This document shows positions 14,940 to 21,341 of a stretch of 36,095 bases of DNA, one piece after another. The notes under the pieces are model-generated. The model had not been told where the DNA came from and did no database searches. It saw only the letters and a program-made list of their open reading frames with translations. This DNA comes from Falsiroseomonas oleicola (lineage in GTDB: Bacteria; Pseudomonadota; Alphaproteobacteria; Acetobacterales; Acetobacteraceae): positions 1 to 36,095 of the forward strand of contig NZ_JAERQM010000014.1 of the NCBI RefSeq assembly GCF_019029495.1, given 5' to 3'. The translations under genes and the position numbers were made by a program. Numbering within the stretch: position 1 is the stretch's first letter; every line of letters starts with the position of its first letter.

Positions 14940-17096
14940 TCAGCTGACCCAGCGGCGACGCACGGTCTTGAACGAGGCGTCTGCAGGTGCCGTCGGTATG
15001 GCCGCGCGCCCTTGCCGTGGCGGCGTATCGACGGTGCTCGCCGGCCGCGGCGGAGCTGTGCCTTCGCCCTTCCTTGGCCCCACGTAGCCCACTGCCGCCA
15101 TATCCGCCCGCCGGTTCAGCTGCAGCCCGAAGTGCAGCAGCCCGCACAGCGCGCCATAGGCATAGACCCGGCAGTCCAGCGCCTCGTTCCGCCGCCCAGG
15201 GATCGGCTCCCACACCCGGTACCGGCTCACCCCGGACTTCACCGTGATCAGCCGCTCCGCCGTCAGCTGCTGGTACCAGCCGAGGTCCCGCGTCGCCGGC
15301 ACATGCATGAAGCCCGGCCCGGGCTCCTCCAGCGCCAGGCGGTTGCGAATCACGTCCTTCGCGCTGTTCACGCCCAGCATGATGGGCCGGTAGCTCGCCT
15401 TGTGCGCCGGTGTCGGCCGCTTGGTCGGCCAGACCGGGTTGCGTGCGCCCTTCTGCGCGCTCTCGCCCTTGATGCCCCAGATCTTCCGGCCCAGCCGCGC
15501 CTTGCAGAAGGCGTAGACCTTCTGGGTATGGTGTCCACCGGTGTCGATGCAGGCGGCCTCGATCGCGAAGGGCCGGCCGTCGTCGCGGTGAAAGCGCTGC
15601 AGCAGATAGGCGTCGACCTGGTCCCACAGCGCATCGCTGCCGGGATCGCCCTCGAAGACCTCATAGGCGATGGACCAGGATTCCTCGTGGTGGCCCCAGC
15701 CCACCAGCTCCAGCACCACGCAATCCTGCTGCACGTCGAGGCCTGCGGTCAGCACCGCCACGCCTTCCGGCACCACGCCCGGCCAGTTCTTCGCGCGGCG
15801 GATTAGCGCGTCCAGCGCCAGGGCCTTGCCGGTGTGCTGGCGGTAGGGCCTGGCCGCCTGGGTGTTCCACCAGACCTGGAGCTTCTCCTCATCGCCCTGT
15901 GCCGCCAGCCACTTCCCGGCGACATCGGCCGGCTTGTCGCGCTGCCAGGGCGAGTAGAGCTTCGAGGCCTGGAATCCCGCATGCTTATTCGGCACCGCCC
16001 AGGCGCCGCAGTGCTGGCAGGTGGCGCGGTAGACGGCGTAGCGCCGGCCGGCCCACCACTGCCAGGTGGCGTCGACCGCGGCCTCTGTGCCGCCCTGCTT
16101 CGGCAGGGCGCGCCAGCGAGCCTCATAGGCGTCCAGCGGCGCCTGGCGCTCGCCGCAGCAGGTGAAGGGCCGCGTCTGGTGCCAGCGGGCCGTGGTGAGC
16201 GCCCGGAGGCGATCGCCCTCGCTCCAGCCGGTGCCGCAGCACTCGCAGTAGATCCGTGCCGTCTCCGGCCGGTGCACCCCCTCCGGCTTGTCCCAATGGA
16301 CGTGCCGGAAGAAGTCGAGGAACTGGCGGTGGCCGCAATGCGGGCAGGCCAGGGAGGCGCGCCGCTGATCGCTGGCCGCCTCCGCCGCCTCGATGCGGCT
16401 GCTGCCTTCGACGGTCGGCGAGCAGGCGCGCAGGGACAGCCAGTTCAGGTCGAAGCTGGCGAGGCGCTCCTCGGCGATGTCGATCGGCTCGCCCTCGCGG
16501 GTGACGACGTATTTGTCGACCTCGTCGCAGAGCAGCACGCGGATCGGGCGGCGCGCCAGGTTGTCGGGCGAGCCGGCGCCGGCCAGCGCCAGGAAGCCGC
16601 CCGGGAAGCTTTTGAAGAGCAGCGTCTCCTCGGCATTGCGCGTCTTGGCGGAGCCGACCAGGTCGCGCAGCACCGGGGTGGCGCGCACCATCGGTGTGAT
16701 GCGCTCCTTGGAGAACTGCTCGGCCGCGGCCTCCTTCGGCTGGAGCAGGAGGATGGGGCAGGGGTCGAGATGGGCGAAGTAGCCGAAGACATTCTCCAGA
16801 AGCGCGGTCTTCATCAGCTGGGTGCAGACCATGGCGCTGATGGTGTGCACGCCCGGCTCGGTGACGGCGAGCATCGGCCCGCGCGCCACCTCGACGGTGG
16901 CGGTGCGCCAGCGGCCGGAGCGGGAGCCGGCGCCCTTGGCGAGGTGGCGGTAGCGGTCGGCCCATTCGGGCACGGAGATGCGCGGCGGCGGCGTCAGGCC
17001 GCGGCGCCAGGCACGTGCGAGGCGGTCAGTCGGGGTCGCCGGGTGCGGTGAAATCGGCTTCGGGCTCGCCGAGCTCCTCGAGCTGCTCGTGAACAT
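14940..17096 (-). CDS. terminase large subunit (lambda gpA-like)
   Basis: A packaging motor of up to 718 aa. It has an ATPase N-terminal half with the Walker-B-like V-L-L-C-D-E-V-D-K-Y near residue 187, and the C-terminal nuclease half with T-A-G-L-D-V-Q near 447 and I-D-T-G-G-H near 516. Between them are four cysteine pairs (C-P-H-C-G-H, C-E-C-C-G-T, C-C-G-E, C-Q-H-C-G-A), zinc-finger-like inserts seen in GpA terminases. The ATG at 17096 overlaps the small subunit by 71 bases and the first 30 residues look like read-through of the other frame, so the true start may be later. A basic proline-rich tail ends the protein. Confidence 0.92.
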   Translation of the reverse strand: MFTSSSRSSASPKPISPHPATPTDRLARAWRRGLTPPPRISVPEWADRYRHLAKGAGSRSGRWRTATVEVARGPMLAVTEPGVHTISAMVCTQLMKTALLENVFGYFAHLDPCPILLLQPKEAAAEQFSKERITPMVRATPVLRDLVGSAKTRNAEETLLFKSFPGGFLALAGAGSPDNLARRPIRVLLCDEVDKYVVTREGEPIDIAEERLASFDLNWLSLRACSPTVEGSSRIEAAEAASDQRRASLACPHCGHRQFLDFFRHVHWDKPEGVHRPETARIYCECCGTGWSEGDRLRALTTARWHQTRPFTCCGERQAPLDAYEARWRALPKQGGTEAAVDATWQWWAGRRYAVYRATCQHCGAWAVPNKHAGFQASKLYSPWQRDKPADVAGKWLAAQGDEEKLQVWWNTQAARPYRQHTGKALALDALIRRAKNWPGVVPEGVAVLTAGLDVQQDCVVLELVGWGHHEESWSIAYEVFEGDPGSDALWDQVDAYLLQRFHRDDGRPFAIEAACIDTGGHHTQKVYAFCKARLGRKIWGIKGESAQKGARNPVWPTKRPTPAHKASYRPIMLGVNSAKDVIRNRLALEEPGPGFMHVPATRDLGWYQQLTAERLITVKSGVSRYRVWEPIPGRRNEALDCRVYAYGALCGLLHFGLQLNRRADMAAVGYVGPRKGEGTAPPRPASTVDTPPRQGRAAIPTAPADASFKTVRRRWVS

Positions 17097-17727
17097 AGCG
17101 GGTCAGGGCCTCGGAGACGCGATCCGCCTCGAGGTTGAGGTCGGCGGCCAGCAGCGGCCCGACGCGGGCCGGCCAGTTCAGCCAGGCATCGCGCGCCGCG
17201 CGGGCGCTGTTGAAGAGGACCTGCTCGGCGAGCTCGATGTCGATGACGGCGCCGGCGGCCTTGCGGGCGGTGACCATGCCCTTGAGCGCGGCGGCGGCGG
17301 CTTTGACCTTTTCGGACTGCGCGAGCTCGGGCGCGTCGCCGGCGAGGACGCGGCGGGCGAAGGCGTCGAGGTCGAGGGATTCGCCCTCGGCGTCGGGCTC
17401 GGCGCGCCGCCGGCGGCGGAGGGCACCGCCCGTCGGCTGAGGCTCGAGCGCCTCCGCGGGTGCGGACAGTGCGGACAGGGGTGCGGACACTGCGGACAGG
17501 GTGTCCGCACCGCTGTCCGCACCCGTGTCCGCACCCGCCGCGGGGTGCCGGTTGCCATGCCGCCAGCCCGTGCCGACCAGCTCGGGATTTAGCTTCCCGC
17601 TCGACAGGGCATGGAGTTTGCCCTGTTCCACGGCGCGCCGCACCAGCCTGTCACTGCACCCTTCGCGCCGCGCGAACTCCCGGATGGAGATGCCATCCTG
17701 TGGGGGTGCGGACAGGGGTGCGGACAC
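17026..17727 (-). CDS. terminase small subunit (Nu1-like)
   Basis: A 233-aa DNA-recognition subunit. The N terminus carries a winged helix-turn-helix (I-S-I-R-E-F-A-R-R-E-G-C-S-D-R-L-V-R-R-A-V-E-Q-G-K) as in Nu1. The middle (about 60-90) is a repetitive A-D-T-G-A-D-S-G-A-D and S-A-P-L-S-A linker. The C-terminal half is helical and probably binds the large subunit. The GTG at 17727 is the only in-frame start before an upstream TGA. The DNA of the linker consists of TGCGGACA repeats (separate entry). Confidence 0.8.
   Translation of the reverse strand: MSAPLSAPPQDGISIREFARREGCSDRLVRRAVEQGKLHALSSGKLNPELVGTGWRHGNRHPAAGADTGADSGADTLSAVSAPLSALSAPAEALEPQPTGGALRRRRRAEPDAEGESLDLDAFARRVLAGDAPELAQSEKVKAAAAALKGMVTARKAAGAVIDIELAEQVLFNSARAARDAWLNWPARVGPLLAADLNLEADRVSEALTRYVHEQLEELGEPEADFTAPGDPD
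17461..17726. repeat. nine copies of TGCGGACA in and at the start of the small terminase gene
   Basis: Direct copies of TGCGGACA on the plus strand start at 17461, 17470, 17482, 17491, 17707 and 17719. Inverted copies (TGTCCGCA) start at 17502, 17514 and 17526. Spacing is 9 or 12 bases, in step with codons. The arrangement of four direct followed by three inverted copies is unlike a simple coding repeat. Small terminase binding sites often lie in or next to their own gene, so this is a candidate packaging site. Confidence 0.75.
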
Positions 17728-17776
17728 CTTTTTTCACCCATAGCTGGGGATGGATCGGGGTGCGAAGCTTCCCGTG

Positions 17777-17862
17777 CGGGGGGGTGGGGGCAGGAAGGAC
17801 CCAGACCGGGGGGGGTGGGGGCCAGCATGCGCGCCCCTCCTGCCCAGCCAGGTCCTTCCTGC
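17777..17862. repeat. G-tract direct repeats inside a 12-bp inverted repeat upstream of terminase
   Basis: The arms 17790-17801 and 17851-17862 are a perfect 12-bp inverted repeat. Two near-identical G tracts (7-8 G, T, 5 G) lie at 17778-17790 and 17808-17821, able to form G-quadruplexes on the plus strand. No gene covers this 220-base gap between the small terminase start and the 53-aa gene, so it is a likely cis-acting site (cos/pac or promoter region). Confidence 0.7.
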
Positions 17863-17948
17863 CGCCGATGCGCCGCATCCCCGTGCTGTCCCGCCCGTCG
17901 GGCCGCGCTCGCGGCCGCCATCGGCGGGGACGTGGGAGCGGCACAACC

Positions 17949-18110
17949 TCAGACCCGGGCGCGCTTGCCCTTGGTCGCGATGGAGCGGCGCGCCTCGGCG
18001 CGGTTGCGCGGCACGCGGCTGATGAGGATCTTCATCTCGGCCTCGTTCCTGGGCGCGGGCGTGGTGCGAAGGACGTGCTCGACCACGCGCTGCTTGAGCG
18101 TGAACATCAT
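17949..18110 (-). CDS. 53-aa basic hypothetical protein
   Basis: A short gene upstream of the terminase genes. ATG at 18110 (a second one at 18107) follows GAGGTC closely; stop TGA at 17949-17951. The protein (M-M-F-T-L-K-Q-R-V-V-E-H-V-L-R-T ... S-I-A-T-K-G-K-R-A-R-V) is basic at the C terminus and looks helical. I do not recognise it. Its place just before the terminase and its codon use fit a real late gene. Confidence 0.65.
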   Translation of the reverse strand: MMFTLKQRVVEHVLRTTPAPRNEAEMKILISRVPRNRAEARRSIATKGKRARV

Positions 18111-18141
18111 CTGACCTCGTGATGGCTGGGCTTGGTCCCGC

Positions 18142-18762
18142 CTACCGGCGCGCGGTGGCGAGGGCCTTGGCGAGCGCCTGGCGGAAGGCCGGCGTCATGG
18201 TGGCGCGGGCCACCTTGATCGCGCGGTCCCGGAAGCCGAAGCGCGGCTTGTAGCGGGCCTGGCCGATGAACAGCGCGAGCGGTTGCAGCGCGCCGCTGGC
18301 CAGGCGGCGGAAGAAGCCGCCGACACCGGATGGCGTCTTGCCGACGAAGACATCCTTGCGGCGTTGCAGCGCGGCGAGACCGCGGCGCGGGATGTTGCCG
18401 AAGGCGTTGCGCGCGATGGCCTTCGGCATGATCAGCGCCTGACCCTTGCCGGTGCCGCCATGCTTCGAGCGCTCCGGCTGGCGCGTGCCGCCGGTCTCCT
18501 GCAGCTGCAGGTACTCGGCCTGGCGGTCCTTCACGAAGACCCGCGCGACCAGGTTGTTCTTTCGGGCCGGCGTGACCGCGATGCCGTTGCGGGTGAAGGG
18601 CGTGGGCCTGTCGAAGATGCTTGGCAGCGCGCGGCGGTTCGCCACCGCGGCCGCCTGCGCCATATCGGTCAGCGCGCGCGCCGTGGCGAAGGGCACCTGG
18701 TTGCGCGCCAGGTCATCCAGTCGGCGCGTCAGCGGGTTGAAATTGGCATCGACGTGAATCAT
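18142..18762 (-). CDS. phage hypothetical protein, basic, possibly a morphogenesis protein
   Basis: A 206-aa protein starting at the ATG at 18762, where M-I-H-V-D-A-N-F begins; the longer reading to 18918 runs across the divergent plus-strand gene and is unlikely. It contains T-R-R-L-D-D-L-A-R-N-Q-V-P-F-A-T-A-R-A-L-T-D-M-A and many Arg/Lys residues, ending in a helical K-A-L-A-T-A-R-R. The opening resembles small phage proteins of the tail-completion/minor tail sort that act on virion assembly, but I cannot name a family with confidence. It ends 31 bases before the 53-aa gene. Confidence 0.6.
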   Translation of the reverse strand: MIHVDANFNPLTRRLDDLARNQVPFATARALTDMAQAAAVANRRALPSIFDRPTPFTRNGIAVTPARKNNLVARVFVKDRQAEYLQLQETGGTRQPERSKHGGTGKGQALIMPKAIARNAFGNIPRRGLAALQRRKDVFVGKTPSGVGGFFRRLASGALQPLALFIGQARYKPRFGFRDRAIKVARATMTPAFRQALAKALATARR

Positions 18763-18805
18763 CTTGGCGCCCGTTGCCCGGCCAATTCCTGGGGAGGAAC
18801 ATGGC

Positions 18806-19021
18806 ATGCCGTTGCAATCCCGTTGGGATGCTTCCCGCAACCTGATTCGCGACATGATTCTCGCGCTTCTCGCAAAGCCAGGCGAGGCAGCGGAGTTGCG
18901 CGAGCCGCTGCTGCGCACCGCAGAGCTCTACGCCGAGGATCCCCTGGTGCCGCAAGCTGAGCGCGACGAATGGATCCGACTGGCCCGCCGTCTGCAGAGG
19001 CCAGCCGACGGAACGGCGTGA
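18806..19021 (+). CDS. 71-aa hypothetical protein, opposite strand
   Basis: Starts at the ATG at 18806 with GGGGAGG eight bases before it. The protein is helical and charged (R-W-D-A-S-R-N-L-I-R-D-M-I-L-A-L-L-A-K-P-G-E-A-A-E-L, then Q-A-E-R-D-E-W-I-R-L-A-R-R-L). No family recognised. It is divergent from the 206-aa gene and converges with the next minus-strand gene (11 bases apart), so it interrupts the minus-strand run as a small inserted gene. Confidence 0.55.
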   Translation: MPLQSRWDASRNLIRDMILALLAKPGEAAELREPLLRTAELYAEDPLVPQAERDEWIRLARRLQRPADGTA

Positions 19022-19031
19022 TGCCCCTGTG

Positions 19032-19379
19032 CTACTGCACGGTCAGGGTGGTGTAGCCCTTGCGGCCCTTTTTGCCGGGGATGATCTGGCCGATCATCGC
19101 CCTGGTGATGACCACATTCTCGGTGGCCGGCGTGCTGGCGTGGGAGCTGCGCGTCAGCACGCGATTGCCGGCGATGACGCTTTCATGCGGCCCCATGGCG
19201 TGCAGCAGCGTGACCTTCAGCGCCTCGTTCTCCGCCGTCAGGCGATCGATCTCCGCCTTGTTCACCGCATAGGTGCCGGCATCGGCGACGACCTTCCGGT
19301 CGAGGATCTGCGGCCGCGTCACCGGCGGTGCGGCCGCGGTGGCCTTGGTGCGGGCGGTGGGCTTGGGCGTGCGAGCCAT
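19032..19379 (-). CDS. 115-aa hypothetical protein following the recombinase
   Basis: A basic N terminus with A/K/T repeats, a middle coiled-coil-like segment (N-K-A-E-I-D-R-L-T-A-E-N-E-A-L-K-V-T-L-L) and a C-terminal T-R-A-M-I-G-Q-I-I-P-G-K-K-G-R-K-G-Y. Its ATG shares one base with the recombinase TGA (TGATG), so it is co-translated with it. Its role may be linked to recombination, but nothing in the sequence proves it. Confidence 0.6.
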   Translation of the reverse strand: MARTPKPTARTKATAAAPPVTRPQILDRKVVADAGTYAVNKAEIDRLTAENEALKVTLLHAMGPHESVIAGNRVLTRSSHASTPATENVVITRAMIGQIIPGKKGRKGYTTLTVQ

Positions 19380-20095
19380 CAGCTGGTGTTCCTGTCGAGA
19401 ATGCGTTGCACCTGGGTGGGGTGCCAGACTTCGGCGCCGGCGGAGGTTTTCACCCCGCGCGCCATCAGGGCCGCGGCGATCTGCGGCAGACTGGTGCAGC
19501 CCGCCGCCTCCGCGGCGCGAATCATCGGCAGCACGCGGGCCGCATGCTCGGCGGCGAGATCCCGCCGCACGGCATTCGCGCGCCGTGCCTGCTCGGCGTC
19601 GCCGGCGACCAGGCGCGGGCTGCCGAGGCGAACGCCGCGCGCCCGCGCCGCCTGAAGCGCCGCCCGGGTTCGGGCGGAGATCATCTCGCGCTCATGCTCG
19701 GCGACGGCGGCCAGGATGTGGATGGTCAGCCGGTTGGCGTGCGGGTTGTCGCAGGCCACGAATTCGATGCCGCTCTCCATCAGGTTGCTGACGAAGGCGA
19801 CGTTGCGGGCCAGGCGGTCGAGCTTGGCGATGATCAGCGTGGCGCGGCGGGCGCGGCAGGCGACGATGGCGGCGGCGATCTGCGGCCGGTCGTTCTTCTT
19901 GCCGGACTCGATCTCGCGGAACACGTCGAGGATCCGGCCGCCCGCGGCCCGGACATGGCGCTCCACCGCCTCTTGCTGCGCCTCCAGGCCGAGGCCCGAG
20001 GCGCCCTGCTTGTCGGTGCTGACGCGGTAGTAGGCGACGAATCCCGGCAAGCCCGCTGCGGCGCCAGCGGCCTTCTTGAAGGGCTTCCGGGCCAT
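19379..20095 (-). CDS. serine recombinase (resolvase/invertase family)
   Basis: A 238-aa site-specific recombinase. The catalytic Ser26 sits in A-Y-Y-R-V-S-T-D-K-Q; the active-site arginine helix shows A-K-L-D-R-L-A-R-N, and the E-R-E-M-I-S-A-R-T long helix follows. The C-terminal 60 residues form a short DNA-binding region (S-L-P-Q-I-A-A-A-L-M-A-R-G-V-K-T). Length fits a small resolvase/invertase rather than a large serine integrase. It could resolve the element, invert a segment or serve as an atypical integrase; no target is proven. A palindrome lies 40 bases upstream. Confidence 0.9.
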   Translation of the reverse strand: MARKPFKKAAGAAAGLPGFVAYYRVSTDKQGASGLGLEAQQEAVERHVRAAGGRILDVFREIESGKKNDRPQIAAAIVACRARRATLIIAKLDRLARNVAFVSNLMESGIEFVACDNPHANRLTIHILAAVAEHEREMISARTRAALQAARARGVRLGSPRLVAGDAEQARRANAVRRDLAAEHAARVLPMIRAAEAAGCTSLPQIAAALMARGVKTSAGAEVWHPTQVQRILDRNTS

Positions 20096-20134
20096 GTTCC
20101 AGCAGGGGTGCGGGGTGGCGGGCCTTTACAGACC

Positions 20135-20148
20135 CAAACGGACGTTTG
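20135..20148. repeat. palindrome with 2-base centre upstream of the recombinase gene
   Basis: CAAACG-GA-CGTTTG is a perfect 6-bp inverted repeat with a GA centre, 40 bases before the recombinase ATG. Serine recombinases cut with a 2-base overlap inside such dyads, so this may be a crossover or operator site. A repressor site is equally possible. Confidence 0.4.
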
Positions 20149-20198
20149 ACGGGATGTTAAGGGGCCGCCGGCTTACGCGCAGCGCTGTCGGAAACGAC

Positions 20199-20230
20199 GA
20201 AGCCCCCGGACCGGGTGGGCCGAGGGCTTC
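20199..20230. terminator. hairpin downstream of the DUF6362-like gene
   Basis: An 11-bp stem with one mismatch (20199-20209 against 20220-20230) around a 10-base loop. No U tract follows on either strand, so it may be a weak terminator or another structure. The stretch 20096-20388 holds no gene besides this and the palindrome. Confidence 0.35.
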
Positions 20231-20388
20231 TGCGGGGTGGGCCGGCGACGAGTGGGGCGTGCCGGCCCTTTGCGGGCATCGTGGCGCTTCCGCTACCGCA
20301 GAAGCCACCATGTGATCAAGCGTAAAGTTACACAACATTCATTTTTGGCTTTCCCTGAGCGGGTGCTGTGGAAGGCTGACGGAGGCAG

Positions 20389-20937
20389 CTATTGAGGCTT
20401 ACCGTATTGCCGCGCCAAGCTATCCGGCCCCTCCCGCTCCTCCCGCCACACCCGCGCCCACTCCGCCCCGCCGCATTGCTGCGCGTACAGCGCCATCACG
20501 ATCCAGCTGATGCCCTCCGCGTGCCAACGCTGCACCGCCCGGTAGTCCCAGCCGAACATCGACCCGATCGACCGCCAGCTGTGCCGGTGCCGCCCCGTGA
20601 TCGGGCTGGTCAGCGCCCGCAGCAGCAGGATCCGCCGGTGGTTGATCCGGTCCTCCGGCACCAGCTTCATCCAGCCGAACGCCTCGTCCATGCGCGTCAC
20701 CTTCCGCGCGCTGGGCACCGGTGCCTTGATGGTGATGGGGCCGTAGCCATAGGCCTCCGCCGCATTCACCAGCACCTCCGGCCAGTTGCTGCGATAGCCG
20801 GCTGGAAGGCAGCCCCTGGAGGGGAGGGCCAGCAGCGTCGCCCCGGCCTCCTCCAGCCGGTACTGCACCACCTCGGCATCATAGATCGGCTCCTGCGGCC
20901 GGGCGGCCGCCAGGTGCTGGACGCGGGTCATGTTCAT
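20389..20937 (-). CDS. DUF6362-like phage protein with helix-turn-helix
   Basis: A 182-aa protein with V-V-Q-Y-R-L-E-E-A-G-A-T-L-L-A-L-P, then S-N-W-P-E-V-L-V-N-A-A-E-A-Y-G, R-M-D-E-A-F-G-W-M-K and a C-terminal W-R-S-I-G-S-M-F-G-W-D-Y-R-A-V-Q-R-W, a helix-turn-helix-like segment. This pattern matches the DUF6362 proteins common in alphaproteobacterial prophages, of unknown role, possibly late regulators. GGAGG lies six bases before the ATG at 20937. It lies between the recombinase and the RADAR genes. Confidence 0.7.
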   Translation of the reverse strand: MNMTRVQHLAAARPQEPIYDAEVVQYRLEEAGATLLALPSRGCLPAGYRSNWPEVLVNAAEAYGYGPITIKAPVPSARKVTRMDEAFGWMKLVPEDRINHRRILLLRALTSPITGRHRHSWRSIGSMFGWDYRAVQRWHAEGISWIVMALYAQQCGGAEWARVWREEREGPDSLARQYGKPQ

Positions 20938-21341
20938 TGGGCGCCTCCAAGCGCGCGCGGGCGCCGGCGGAGGGTCCGCGGCGCCGAATGTCAGAACGTG
21001 TGAGCGTGCCTGGTCAGTGGCGCCGCGCGATGGCGGGGCGCGGGCTTCCGCCGCCGGGGTGGCGGTGGCGCGTGGCTTTCCCAGGCTATCCGAAGACCTA
21101 CCCCAGAACCTGCCACGTGATCCACGGGCTTTCGGAGTCTCGTCGGGGTCGAAGAGGTGATGCAGGACGCCTCAAGGCGGCGGGCCCCCGCCCGGCGCTG
21201 GCAGGGGAAATATCACAGATCATGAAAGCAGAGGAGCGATCCTTAACATCCGATCGTAAAATCCGGGAAGCGCCAGCAACCGGCCCCGGCTGGACGGGCC
21301 AACGCATCCAGCCAACAAATAGAAACAATCGGCGAACGCTG
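20938..21341. other. intergenic region downstream of rdrB
   Basis: About 400 bases without a gene I can support. The first part (to about 21210) is GC-rich like the phage; from there to rdrB the composition drops, so the edge of the transferred RADAR block probably lies near 21200. No clear terminator, direct repeat or att-like sequence was recognised here. It also contains the promoter region of the DUF6362-like gene. Confidence 0.6.
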
